A DNA stretch of 64,000 nt from Eubacterium pyruvativorans. GTDB taxonomy: Bacteria > Bacillota > Clostridia > Peptostreptococcales > Anaerovoracaceae. The stretch spans positions 62,001 to 126,000 of the forward strand of contig NZ_FNBF01000003.1 of the NCBI RefSeq assembly GCF_900102225.1. Direction: 5' to 3'. Both the position numbers and the translations under genes were made by a program. Under the pieces are notes generated by a model that worked only from the letters and a program-made list of their open reading frames with translations, did not search any database and was not told the origin of the DNA. Below are positions 55,985 through 64,000 of the stretch, piece by piece; the stretch's first letter is position 1, and every line of letters begins with the position of its first letter.

Positions 55985-56124
55985 CACCCTCATGCCGCCG
56001 TTTCACAGCACCGTCAGGCCACCCTCATGCCGCCGTTTCACAGCACCGTCAGGCCACCCTCATGCCGCCGTTTCACAGCACCGCCAGGCGCACCCTCATG
56101 CCATCGTTTCACAGCACTGTAGAC
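55985..56124. repeat. 35-bp tandem repeat array
   Basis: Units at 55985-56019, 56020-56054 and 56055-56089 are nearly identical; one extra base, then a diverged fourth unit 56091-56124. The first unit begins inside the last hairpin of the element. There are no spacers between units. Confidence 0.9.
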
Positions 56125-56138
56125 ACACGCCGGTCCGC

Positions 56139-56780
56139 CTATTGGCCCAGCTGATTCGCATACTGGGTAAACGTTGTAATCAGTCCGCCGCACACTGCAT
56201 CCACGAACGCACTGTCCTTGTCCAGTTTCTGCACAATCCATTGGCCGTCCTTCCGCTTCAGGGACAGCGTGACGGTCTTTTCGAAATCTTTTTTTGTCAG
56301 TTTCTTCAGATGTTTCTGCAGCAGGGTATTAGCCAGTTTCGACAGCTTCTCCTCACTGGCGCCGCTCATGGCCAGGGACATGCCCTGACTCATGTAATCC
56401 GTGACGAAATCCCGGAAGGCGTTCCCGAAGGAATAGGTGGTGATCTTCACCTTCACGGTGGCATTGTCTCCGTCGATCTTCTCGTCGGAAGTCCGGTAGC
56501 TGAAGTCCAGCAGCTTGTCCGTGAGCAGCTTCAGCGTTTCATCCTCGATTTCGTCTGCACCGGCATCGTCTTTCTGCCCCTGGAGGGACTCTTTCAGATT
56601 CACGCTGCCGCCCGCATACACCTTCTTCAGTACATCCTGGTCCTGGGACTGCAGAGCGTCCAGGAACCGGTCCGCAGTCTGGCGCGGCGTCACCTCCTGT
56701 TTTCCGCATCCGGCCGTCATCAAGGCCATGAGTGCGGCGATGGTCAGAACCAGAACGATGTGCATATTCTTCTTTCTCAT
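56139..56780 (-). CDS. Lipoprotein with DUF5105/NTF2-like domain (uncertain)
   Basis: 213 residues. The lipoprotein signal ends in LMTAGC after a hydrophobic helix (MRKKNMHIVLVLTIAALMAL). The mature part follows a pattern common in Firmicutes lipoproteins with a cystatin/NTF2-like fold (PRQTADRFLDALQSQDQD... DGQWIVQKLDKDSAF). No catalytic residues are evident. The ATG at 56780 has GAGGAG upstream. Last gene behind the large EAL protein, with a gap of 37 bases. Confidence 0.72.
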   Translation of the reverse strand: MRKKNMHIVLVLTIAALMALMTAGCGKQEVTPRQTADRFLDALQSQDQDVLKKVYAGGSVNLKESLQGQKDDAGADEIEDETLKLLTDKLLDFSYRTSDEKIDGDNATVKVKITTYSFGNAFRDFVTDYMSQGMSLAMSGASEEKLSKLANTLLQKHLKKLTKKDFEKTVTLSLKRKDGQWIVQKLDKDSAFVDAVCGGLITTFTQYANQLGQ

Positions 56781-56817
56781 GCCAGTCTCCTCTCTGTCTG
56801 TCATCATTTCACAACAA

Positions 56818-59800
56818 CTACAACTTCTCACAGTCCCTGGTATTCAGAACCATATTCGCCAGGCCGTCGATATACGATTCCTTGTCAGAGCTGTTTGCAT
56901 CCGTATAAGACACTGTGATCACCACACTGCAGTTCCCGCTCCACTGGCCGGCCCTCCGCATGGACTCGACGGCCGGCCGGATCTTTCTGGCCAGATTCCG
57001 CACTTCTTCTTTCGAGTTATAGAACGTCAGAATATGGAACAGGCTGTTCCGGACTCTGCCGATGACGCAGTTCTTTCCGGCGCAGTCCCGCAGGACCGTT
57101 CCGATCTTCTGCAGCAGGCTGTTTCCGGAATCGTCCCCGTAAAGCCTGATGATTTCACTGTATTCCGGGACATATACTTCGATCATGGCCACATTGTTTC
57201 CTGTACGCCAGTGCTCCAGCAGATAGGAATAGACACTGTCTGATATTCCCCGGGCATTGGCAAGGCCGGTAATCTCATCAACGCCGGACCGCTTTTTTTC
57301 CTCCCGTAAGAACCGCTCTGACATCTCCACATCGAACACGTTCCCCACCAGGCCCAGAATCCGGCCGTCACGATAGATCGGAATCTTGCTGGCGATGATA
57401 TCCCGGTTCACACCGTTTACAATACATTTTCCCCGTCTCAGGAAAACCCTTTTCCCGGAGCGGATGACCGCTTCCTCATCTTTCCGGAACGGATCCGGAT
57501 CGATATGCCACTCCATATCCTCGTCCGTTTTCCCGATGATTTCCTTCTCGGAATCAATTCCGAAATAGTCGAGGAAACTCTGGCTTGCTCCCAGGAATCT
57601 CCGGTTGACATCCTTCCAGAAAAACATGCGCTTCGCATTCAGGACGATATTCTTCCAGATGATCTCATCTGTCACGCCCTCTTTCTGCCGGCCGGAAGCA
57701 GCATCACTCAAGGAGGATATCATCTTCTTCAGGTCATCCTCCCGGAGACCTGCTTCAATTGTAACATGCATGGCCCGGTTGAAATCCGACCGCTGCACCG
57801 GCATGATCAGATGGAGGAACCAGTGATACTCACCGGATGCGGTGATGCTCCGGAACAAGCCCGTGAGCGCATGATCTTCGTTCTGCTCCATACGGGACCG
57901 CATGGTAGAAACATCCGCAAATTCCCCGAACCGGTCCCGATCCGGGAAATAACAGTACTCTTCCTTCCAGGCAAGAATCACCGAGGAAATCGTTTTTTGT
58001 TCCACCCCCGTTCCCATCGGCTGATCTGACAGGGAGGACTTCACCCCCTCCACGGTGTCATTTTCCAGGTCGTAGATCGCAATATCGCTGCACATATAGT
58101 ACAGATCACTCATGGTCTCCAGGTTGATCTGCCGTGCATTTCCTGTACCGATATCCACATACTGGATCTGCATGGTATAGAGATAGTGGTCGTCCTGCAC
58201 CGCCGCCACCTGACCGCTGAGCTGCATATAGTGATCCCCGGAGGGATATGCGGTGGTTTGCGTTCCCTGCAGTTTTCTCAGCTGCTGATCCGCATACTGC
58301 CGGTGGAAAATGTGAATCGGATCGCCCGGCGTGTTGAGTTTTGTCTCCCAATCCTTCAGATCACACACATGATCCCGTTTTAGAATCTCCCGGTAGGCTT
58401 GGTTGGCAAAAAGTATCGTCAGCCGGCGGCCGTCATCATCCACCACGCAGAGCGGTTTGTCCGTGAGATAGTCGATGCGGCTCAGCCTGTTGAAATAGCT
58501 CCGCCACTTCGCCCGCTCTACAACAAATCCCCGTTTCTTGAGCTGAACGGACAGATCCCCGGCCGGCATCGGGCGGAAGAAACAGAAGCCCTGCATCTTC
58601 TCACATCCGATTTTCTTCAGGAATTGATACTGTTCCTCGGTTTCGACGCCCTCTGCCAGAGTGGAAATATCAAGTTCCTTCGCCATGCGCACAATGGAAG
58701 TGATAATCGTCTTCGACCGCTCATTGAAGTTTTCCAGGAAAGTCATGTCCAGCTTCAGCTCATCGAAAGAGTAATCCTTCAGAATGCCCAGGGAAGAGTA
58801 TCCGGACCCGAAATCATCCATCCACACATTGTAGCCCAGCTGATGAAACCGACGGATGAACGGACCCAGTTTCTCCACGTTCCGGATGAAGGCACTCTCG
58901 GTGATCTCCAGATTGGTGAATTCCCGGGGCACGCCGTACTTCTGGGAGATCCGGTCGATGGCATCCGGGAGATCATCATGCAGGAAATCCTTCCGGGACA
59001 GATTCACCGAGATCGGTGACATTTCTTCTCCGTTTCGTTCCATCCGGACATGATCCCTGCATACCTGTTCGAACACGTAGAGATCCAGTCTGTAAATCTG
59101 ACCGGTATCTTCCAGAATCGGAATGAACTGTCCCGGGGCGATTCTGCCGTATTCAGGATCCATCCACCTGACCAGTGCTTCGCCGCCGCATACCGTCCGG
59201 GTCATCGTGCGGATGACGGGCTGATAATAGACCTGAATCCATCCGTTTTCCAGTGCCTTCTCGAAATTCCGCATGATGTAGTACTTGAAGGAAGTTTTCC
59301 GGACCATACCCTCGTCGAACCAGAGGAAAGTGGAGGTGCGTGTTTTCGGAATGAACCCGCATGCCATTCTGGCCCGGTCACAGGCTTCGGTCAGCCGGGT
59401 GCCGTCATTGTTGAACGGAAATATCCCCACCTTGACCGCCAGGTTTTCTCCCCCTTCCTCATGCTTCATCTGCAGAAAGAGTTCATGAAGCCTGGATTCG
59501 ATGTCCTGATTTTCTGCATAGACAACGAAATGATCATTTTCGAAGCGGGAGGAATTCTCTGCGCCGAAATAATTCCGGATCAGCTTCGCCAGCTTACAGA
59601 TCTGTCCGTCTCCCGCCCGGAAACCGAACCGGCTGTTATACACTTTCAGATCGCACAGATCGAAATACAGAATGACCGGAATCTCCCCCTTCTCCCAGAT
59701 CTTCTCAATGCCCGTCATGGAATAGCCCAGGAAATGGGACATGTTCTGCAATCCCGTCAGTTCGTCATAGTGCTTCGAAAATTCCGTGCTCCCGGAGGAA

Positions 59801-60240
59801 GACCGCCGGTCTGACAGAGTGGTCAGCATCGCCTTCACTACACTGTCATCCCCGGCATCGTCCGTCTCATCTGTGTAAGTGATAAAGGCGATATCCGCCC
59901 CGTTTACAGAGATATACTTTCCGGTTCCGTGGATAACATGGTATTCCTGCTGATCCTCTCTCCTGTTTCTGAAAACAATATCATAGTCTCCGGATCGGTT
60001 GGCAAACTGGTAAGAGTATTCTTCCATCCTGACAATGTCATCCGGATGGACATTTCGGTACAGATCAGTATTCAGGCTGTATACCGCCTCCCCGCAGCTG
60101 TCGTATCCGAAGAGATCCCGATACGCCCGGGAAACCAGGAGAGGCTTGATCTGATCGTCCACATACTGGTATACCGCCAGCGGAATCGGAATATTTTCCA
60201 GAAAGGACCTTGTTTCCGATGAAAATTCGTATGTTTTCAT
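56818..60240 (-). CDS. Large PAS-GGDEF-EAL-PAS-GGDEF-like signalling protein
   Basis: 1,140 residues. Order: PAS-like N-terminus (about 1-115), a first GGDEF domain with RFENDHF in place of GGDEF (near 240), an EAL domain with GGEALVRW, NLSRKDF, LEITESAF, DDFGSGYSS, LKLDM, LAEGVETEE and MQGFCF (about 300-560), two PAS-like sensors (one with MFFWKDVNRRFLGASQSFLDYF), and a C-terminal GGDEF-like domain reading RVRNSLF. Phosphodiesterase activity is expected and cyclase activity is not. No membrane span. From the EAL onward it parallels the 864-residue protein at 12094-14688. The ATG at 60240 lies ten bases after AGGAGGAG. Confidence 0.87.
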   Translation of the reverse strand: MKTYEFSSETRSFLENIPIPLAVYQYVDDQIKPLLVSRAYRDLFGYDSCGEAVYSLNTDLYRNVHPDDIVRMEEYSYQFANRSGDYDIVFRNRREDQQEYHVIHGTGKYISVNGADIAFITYTDETDDAGDDSVVKAMLTTLSDRRSSSGSTEFSKHYDELTGLQNMSHFLGYSMTGIEKIWEKGEIPVILYFDLCDLKVYNSRFGFRAGDGQICKLAKLIRNYFGAENSSRFENDHFVVYAENQDIESRLHELFLQMKHEEGGENLAVKVGIFPFNNDGTRLTEACDRARMACGFIPKTRTSTFLWFDEGMVRKTSFKYYIMRNFEKALENGWIQVYYQPVIRTMTRTVCGGEALVRWMDPEYGRIAPGQFIPILEDTGQIYRLDLYVFEQVCRDHVRMERNGEEMSPISVNLSRKDFLHDDLPDAIDRISQKYGVPREFTNLEITESAFIRNVEKLGPFIRRFHQLGYNVWMDDFGSGYSSLGILKDYSFDELKLDMTFLENFNERSKTIITSIVRMAKELDISTLAEGVETEEQYQFLKKIGCEKMQGFCFFRPMPAGDLSVQLKKRGFVVERAKWRSYFNRLSRIDYLTDKPLCVVDDDGRRLTILFANQAYREILKRDHVCDLKDWETKLNTPGDPIHIFHRQYADQQLRKLQGTQTTAYPSGDHYMQLSGQVAAVQDDHYLYTMQIQYVDIGTGNARQINLETMSDLYYMCSDIAIYDLENDTVEGVKSSLSDQPMGTGVEQKTISSVILAWKEEYCYFPDRDRFGEFADVSTMRSRMEQNEDHALTGLFRSITASGEYHWFLHLIMPVQRSDFNRAMHVTIEAGLREDDLKKMISSLSDAASGRQKEGVTDEIIWKNIVLNAKRMFFWKDVNRRFLGASQSFLDYFGIDSEKEIIGKTDEDMEWHIDPDPFRKDEEAVIRSGKRVFLRRGKCIVNGVNRDIIASKIPIYRDGRILGLVGNVFDVEMSERFLREEKKRSGVDEITGLANARGISDSVYSYLLEHWRTGNNVAMIEVYVPEYSEIIRLYGDDSGNSLLQKIGTVLRDCAGKNCVIGRVRNSLFHILTFYNSKEEVRNLARKIRPAVESMRRAGQWSGNCSVVITVSYTDANSSDKESYIDGLANMVLNTRDCEKL

Positions 60241-60241
60241 G

Positions 60242-61303
60242 TTATCTGCTCCTCCTGCCGTTTTCCCCATTCCGATAGTGCCGGCGTTTCACTTCTGACA
60301 TCTCAGCTGCCGCCGCTTTCGTCAATGCATTCATATCAATCTGATCCTTCTTCATCCAGGCCACACCCATAGAAACAGAGAACCCGGATCGCTTCGTTCC
60401 GCTGTAAATACGGCTGATGCCCTGCCGCACCCGGTCCTCTCCCGCATCAGGAAGAATCGCCACGAATTCATCGCCGCCGATGCGGTACGTATACTCCTCC
60501 CCGAATTCAGCCCGGAAAAGCGATGCGGTGGTCTTCAGCATTCTGTCCCCGGCGTCATATCCCAGATTCACGTCCGCCTCATGCAGTCCGTTTACATCCA
60601 GAAACACACAGCAGAGGGTTTCCCAGCACCACTTCGGGAAGTGGTTGAAATCCTGCTCATACCGGTTTCTGCTGTTCAGCCCCGTCATGAGATCCGTCCC
60701 ACTGAGTACCTTCCACTTCCACTCGAAATACAGACGCTGAATCTTGACCCGGGTGAGATACGTGCTGGTAATCACACTTATCATACCGAAAAACAGCGCC
60801 TGGGAGATATCCGGTACCAGCACATTCCGTGCATCGAAAGCCGCTGCACAGAGAATAAACACCGCAGTACATCCGCCGATATACACGCCGATCCGAACCG
60901 GCCGGTCGGTGAAAAACATCGGCAGAGCCAGAATGAAAGCGATATATTTCACCGCCATCATTTCAGAATTCATGACCGTACTCAGCAGGATACTGCAGCC
61001 GATGAGGATGCTGCTGAACAGATAAATCTGAAAATTCGAATCAGCGGGTTTCTTTTTCCTCCCGGCCTTCGCCAGAACATGGGAAAGAACCTGGCAGAAA
61101 AGAATCGACACGTATATCCAGAACCGTGCACCGGCGCCATAATAAAAGTAGATGAAGATAGTCCCGGGAATCAGCAGAATGAAAAGAATCCCGGACAAAA
61201 AAATCAGATTTTTTCGGTTTTCCTCATATAATCTGCCCTTCAACTTCCTGTAATCCTCTTCCGAAATGCCGGTTCCGAAAAAATTCTTCACTCTGTCCAG
61301 CAC
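60242..61303 (-). CDS. Membrane diguanylate cyclase (GGDEF)
   Basis: 353 residues from a GTG at 61303. AAGGAGG lies eight bases ahead of this GTG, while the ATG at 61342 has no ribosome site and nearly coincides with the expected transcription start from TATAAT (61349-61354). About six membrane spans come first, then GGDEF with TDLMTGLNSRNRYEQ and an intact YRIGGDEF. It ends one base before the start of the large EAL protein, so a cyclase and a phosphodiesterase are co-expressed. Confidence 0.85.
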   Translation of the reverse strand: MLDRVKNFFGTGISEEDYRKLKGRLYEENRKNLIFLSGILFILLIPGTIFIYFYYGAGARFWIYVSILFCQVLSHVLAKAGRKKKPADSNFQIYLFSSILIGCSILLSTVMNSEMMAVKYIAFILALPMFFTDRPVRIGVYIGGCTAVFILCAAAFDARNVLVPDISQALFFGMISVITSTYLTRVKIQRLYFEWKWKVLSGTDLMTGLNSRNRYEQDFNHFPKWCWETLCCVFLDVNGLHEADVNLGYDAGDRMLKTTASLFRAEFGEEYTYRIGGDEFVAILPDAGEDRVRQGISRIYSGTKRSGFSVSMGVAWMKKDQIDMNALTKAAAAEMSEVKRRHYRNGENGRRSR

Positions 61304-61348
61304 ACCCAAGCTTCCTCCTTCTGATGTCCGATCTGTTTTCATCGTTAT

Positions 61349-61354
61349 ATTATA
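61349..61354 (-). promoter_or_regulatory. -10 box of the GGDEF/EAL/lipoprotein operon
   Basis: TATAAT on the minus strand, 46 bases ahead of the GTG at 61303. The -35 is not well matched. Confidence 0.5.
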
Positions 61355-61406
61355 ACTCTGATGACAAGGGCGTATTCCCAGAATTTATCATCTTTCCCGG
61401 ACTATT

Positions 61407-62402
61407 TTACAAAAAATCTTCATCTGTCACGACCCGGGTACTGTTTTCGCCCTTTGCCCTGAACATATACCGGTCGGCACGGGCAATCACCGATTCCCGG
61501 TCATCATCCTCCCGCACCACCGTAATCCCGATGGCCGCCATACAGGAGATCTTCTCTCCTTCCAAGACAATCTCCGTGCTTTCGGAAAGCTGCAGGAAAC
61601 GCTCCGCCAGACCGCGGATATCCTCGCTGGACTTCAGCTGCAGAATCCCCACGAACTCATCTCCGCCCCAGCGGCAGAACCGGTCCGTCCGCCTGCCGAA
61701 GTTCCGGAGCCGGTGGCCGAATTCCCGCAGCAGCTCGTCCCCCGCCCGGTGCCCGTAGCCGTTATTGACATCGTGGAAACGATCCACATCCGTGAACATG
61801 ACGGCAAACGGATGTCCGGTACGCCGGTATCTTTCGATTTCTTCGTCAATGCAGGATTCCATATATCTGCGTCCCGGCAGGCAGGTGAGCGGGTCCCTCG
61901 TTGCCACTTCGTAGATATCCCGCATCCGTTCCTCGTCGTACGGATCCTCCGTAACCGGAAAGAACAATGCAACCAGGTTCCGGACTTTTCCGTTCCCATC
62001 CCGGAGAGGAATCATGGTATTCCGGATCAACAGGTTATCACCGGCCTTCCTGCGCATGAACATCTTCATGGACTGCACCCGCCCGGAGCGGTATGCCGCT
62101 ATGGCAGGACAGCTGGGCATCGGGATTTCCCCTCCGTCCACGAAGGAACAGGCCAGATGCAGTGCCCCGCACCGTTTTCCCACCACTTCACCGGGTGTGT
62201 AGCCGATGAGCCGCTCAGCCTCCTGATTCCAGTAAATCACCTTCTGGTCCGGATGCATGATATAACATCCGAAGGGAAGATCATCCAGAATCTGAAGGAA
62301 AAACGCCTGGTTGGACAGGACATCACGGAAACTTACGGATAGTTTCTCCATCTCCTCTTCCGTTGCAAAATTCGTTTTCTTTTCTTCCATTCTCTCCGTC
62401 AT
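61407..62402 (-). CDS. PAS-GGDEF diguanylate cyclase, soluble
   Basis: 331 residues. A PAS domain (about 35-150; LPFGCYIMHPDQKVIYWNQE and YTPGEVVGKRC) is followed by a GGDEF domain with TRDPLTCLPGRRYME and an intact CRWGGDEF. Soluble, so it may sense a small molecule or redox state. It starts five bases after the ogt stop and has AGAGGTGATGAA ahead of the ATG at 62402. Separate from the following GGDEF gene, which has its own -10 box. Confidence 0.88.
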   Translation of the reverse strand: MTERMEEKKTNFATEEEMEKLSVSFRDVLSNQAFFLQILDDLPFGCYIMHPDQKVIYWNQEAERLIGYTPGEVVGKRCGALHLACSFVDGGEIPMPSCPAIAAYRSGRVQSMKMFMRRKAGDNLLIRNTMIPLRDGNGKVRNLVALFFPVTEDPYDEERMRDIYEVATRDPLTCLPGRRYMESCIDEEIERYRRTGHPFAVMFTDVDRFHDVNNGYGHRAGDELLREFGHRLRNFGRRTDRFCRWGGDEFVGILQLKSSEDIRGLAERFLQLSESTEIVLEGEKISCMAAIGITVVREDDDRESVIARADRYMFRAKGENSTRVVTDEDFL

Positions 62403-62406
62403 TTCA

Positions 62407-62907
62407 TCACCTCTGACGCCGTTCCAGTTCCAGAAGACTGCGTTTCCGCTCCAGTCCTCCGGCATATCCGGTGAGCTGCCCTCTGCTTCCTACAACTCTG
62501 TGACAGGGAACAATAATGCTGACCGGATTGTGACCGACTGCACCCCCCACCGCCTGCGCCGACATCTTCTCCGTTCCGCCGCCTGCAGAAAGTTCCTTCG
62601 CAATCTCCCCGTACGTCGTCGTCTCACCATAAGGAATTTCCATCAGCCTCTTCCATACAGCGCACCGAAATAAGGTCCCGGTCAGATGAAGGGGCGGCGT
62701 GAAATCCGGCTCCCGGCCCGAAAAATAGATATCCAGCCACCGCTTCGCCGACCGGATGCTCTCTGTTTCTTCCTCCTGGGCCTCTTCCGACAGTCCTCCA
62801 CCGAAATACTTCTGTCCTTCGAACCACAGCCCGGTCAGCCCCTCTTCGTCTGCGGCCAGAACGATTCCGCCCAGCGGTGATAAATAGTTCGATACAAACT
62901 GTGACAT
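62407..62907 (-). CDS. ogt: Methylated-DNA--protein-cysteine methyltransferase
   Basis: 166 residues. The acceptor cysteine is in VPCHRVVGSRG, preceded by IPYGETTTYGEIA and followed by GYAGGLERKRSLL, all diagnostic of Ogt/MGMT proteins, which repair O6-alkylguanine. The ATG at 62907 has AAAGGAGG ahead. Adjacent to a PAS-GGDEF gene in the same direction. Confidence 0.94.
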   Translation of the reverse strand: MSQFVSNYLSPLGGIVLAADEEGLTGLWFEGQKYFGGGLSEEAQEEETESIRSAKRWLDIYFSGREPDFTPPLHLTGTLFRCAVWKRLMEIPYGETTTYGEIAKELSAGGGTEKMSAQAVGGAVGHNPVSIIVPCHRVVGSRGQLTGYAGGLERKRSLLELERRQR

Positions 62908-62975
62908 TTCGGTCCTCCTTTCACGTGCTGCATTCACTTCCCATCGATATAGACCAGACCGCAATCATTTCGTCT

Positions 62976-63231
62976 TTAGTTCAAACTCGACATAGCCCGC
63001 ATCACCAGGTCAATGTCCTGATTCTCCAGTTCGTGAATAACATGCAGGTACGTTTTCTGTGTGGTCGTCATGCTTGCGTGTCCGAGGCGGCGTGCCACGC
63101 TGGCAATCGAGACACCGGCAAAAAGCAATAGGGAAGCGTGCGTATGACGCAGCCCGTGAACAGAAATAACCGGAACTCCTGCCTGCCGGCAATGCCGTGC
63201 CAGAATGTCATTTACAGTTGAGGATTTATGC
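62976..63231 (-). pseudogene. Tyrosine recombinase/integrase, C-terminal fragment
   Basis: 85 residues remain. The catalytic core is recognisable: VHGLRHTHASLLL (Arg and His of the R-H-R-Y set), SVARRLGHASMTTTQKTYL (final His and Tyr). Codons just before the first residue are stops (TAA, TGA), so about 280 N-terminal residues are missing and the protein is not functional. It is a remnant of an integrated element lying next to ogt. Composition beyond it is AT-richer than the rest of the window. Confidence 0.87.
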
Positions 63232-63635
63232 AGTCATTATCGAATATTCCGGTGACCACCCCCGTCAAATGCGGATTGATTTCATTATTTCTCCCAGTTC
63301 GTCACGCCTTGCCTCTCCCCCCAAGGGAATCTAAATGCATGACACGATTTAAAATCATAGTCTGATTCTGTCCTTAATTGCTGAAGGTATTTCTGCGAAT
63401 GAAATATCAATGAGGCTATGAATTTGCGCAAATACGGTGCCAACGTTTGCATCCGGTAAGGATGTGAGGATTAAGTTAAAATCATCTACGTAGTTTTTCT
63501 TTCTACGTCTTTCCCCGAAACAAACAGCAAAATGACAGGACTAACCTCTCAAAAGAAATGCCTGAAGTGTTAGGTCCACGTTTTTCCAATCCCAAATTCT
63601 CTGGACAAAGCATACTATTTTTGCCTCATCGATAT
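63232..63635. other. AT-rich gap in the integrase remnant region
   Basis: No complete gene. On the minus strand an open stretch of about 60 codons (roughly 63,360-63,545) translates as KKNYVDDFNLILTSLP and then DANVGTVFAQIHSLIDISF, without a start codon. It may be debris of a mobile-element gene. Confidence 0.4.
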
Positions 63636-63884
63636 TTAAATATCGCTTTCAAGCAGTCTGATCTCCTCGTCAATAATAGACAGGAGAGAACGAATTTCTT
63701 CCTCGGTTAAAGTGATTCCTTTACCCATCTTACTGTGATCAGGCGACCAATCACGAATATCATATTTGGGTTCTCTTCCGTTCCAACTAACTCGATTGAG
63801 TTCTTTCTTCCATCCACGAGGCAGTTCCGAGATAACCCCTACACAGTTGATGATTTCAAATTTCAATTCTTTATGCGAAGACAT
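63636..63884 (-). CDS. YdbC/PC4-like nucleic-acid-binding protein
   Basis: 82 residues with the strong pattern KELNRVSWNGREPKYDIRDW then SPDHSKMGKGITLTEEEI, which matches the YdbC family (PC4-like single-stranded DNA-binding fold). AGGAGG lies seven bases ahead of the ATG at 63884; the ATG at 63914 is unsupported. Such proteins are common on mobile elements and phage remnants. It follows a partial gene by a short gap. Confidence 0.88.
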   Translation of the reverse strand: MSSHKELKFEIINCVGVISELPRGWKKELNRVSWNGREPKYDIRDWSPDHSKMGKGITLTEEEIRSLLSIIDEEIRLLESDI

Positions 63885-63895
63885 TGATAATCCTC

Positions 63896-64000
63896 CTATA
63901 TCATTACGCGCCATGCGGGACGGTTTCCTGTAGCAATTGCGCCACGTCTTTCTAAAACCGACTTTAGGTTACATTTTTTTACAATGTTCTCAATCATTTC
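63896..64000 (-). CDS. Partial gene at the right edge
   Basis: The minus-strand frame is open from the edge to a stop at 63896-63898 and ends ...ERRGAIATGNRPAWRVMI. Its stop overlaps the ribosome site of the YdbC-like gene, which supports real translation. 34 residues are too few to assign a family. Confidence 0.5.
   Translation of the reverse strand, partial: EMIENIVKKCNLKSVLERRGAIATGNRPAWRVMI

Larger units (their letters stand above)
55388..56124. repeat. Non-coding repeat element, copy 2
   Basis: Gene-free. Order: two and a half 40-bp tandem units (55388-55467 and on), each carrying GTATAC (55407, 55447, 55487); GTATAC at 55540; a perfect 16-bp hairpin (55546-55561 with 55573-55588) with a T-run; GGTGCG at 55602; GTGCGAT...ATCGCAC (55654-55685); GTATAC at 55705; GATGCGAAAATGAA at 55873 with CGCACC at 55901; ATCGTGTCGCC at 55914-55924; GGTGCGAAAT...ATTTCGCACC (55955-55988); then 35-bp tandem units (55985-56089 plus a diverged one to 56124). 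Copy 1 (42881-43554) has the same order. Confidence 0.8.

Noticed and set aside
55388-56124. CRISPR array
   Set aside because: Units are directly adjacent without unique spacers, unit lengths differ on the two sides, and no cas genes are present.
60242-61342. ATG at 61342 as start of the GGDEF protein
   Set aside because: No ribosome site, and it coincides with the expected transcript start; GTG at 61303 has an ideal AAGGAGG.

Overview
The window looks like a chromosome segment from a GC-rich, Gram-positive clostridial bacterium (Bacillota, perhaps Lachnospiraceae-like; the exact genus cannot be read from the sequence). The evidence is CDP-glycerol teichoic-acid-type genes with an LCP attachment enzyme, strong AGGAGG ribosome sites, sigma-A style promoters, TPP riboswitches that act through terminators, and families common in Firmicutes (DUF438/hemerythrin, AIM24, YdbC/PC4, YunC-like DUF1805). 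About 58 coding regions are supported. Most sit on the minus strand in tight operons with ATGA- or TAATG-type overlaps. No rRNA, tRNA or CRISPR array was seen.

Layout. 1-8,700 (minus): a cell-surface polymer operon. It has a cytidylyltransferase/oxidoreductase fusion, tagD, two CDP-glycerol glycerophosphotransferase-family enzymes, an ABC-2 exporter (permease and ATPase) and an LCP transferase. A terminator and two small genes follow. 8,778-12,022 (plus): Maf and a secreted transglutaminase-like protein. 12,094-20,271: an EAL protein, a pilin/GGDEF/acetyltransferase operon, a second pilin, a small unknown gene, a candidate structured RNA, D-Ala-D-Ala ligase and a GNAT enzyme. 20,513-25,370: a DUF438 protein facing an operon of AIM24, alanine/sodium symporter and homocysteine methyltransferase. 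25,486-33,956 (minus): one operon with an acetolactate-synthase-like TPP enzyme, an SDR, two LicD-type proteins, glycerate kinase and enolase. 34,130-39,949: a hydroxyacyl-CoA dehydrogenase, then a TPP-riboswitch ABC importer facing a TenA gene. 40,063-49,651: an FtsH-like protease, a glutaredoxin-like protein, a HAD phosphatase, peptidases and a QueG-like protein. 49,797-53,004: a second TPP-riboswitch operon (ThiXYZ-like importer plus thiamine-binding protein). 53,058-55,372: ADP-ribosylglycohydrolase, HD protein and a membrane protein. 56,139-62,907: a lipoprotein, a very large EAL/GGDEF protein, two further GGDEF proteins and ogt. 62,976-64,000: an AT-richer remnant with a truncated integrase.

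How the genes work together. Surface-polymer synthesis is prominent, with two gene clusters whose chemistry may be linked: CDP-activated units, LicD transfer and an ALS-like/SDR pair. Vitamin B1 salvage is served by two independent riboswitch-controlled importers plus TenA. Cyclic-di-GMP turnover is dense: three intact GGDEF proteins and two EAL proteins whose own GGDEF domains are degenerate.

The most unusual signal is non-coding. Two gene-free stretches (about 42,881-43,554 and 55,388-56,124) share the same ordered core: GTATAC palindromes, repeated GGTGCGAAA...TTTCGCACC hairpins and an ATCGTGTCGCC block. Each core is flanked on both sides by tandem repeats that differ between the two loci. 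I recognise no family for this element.
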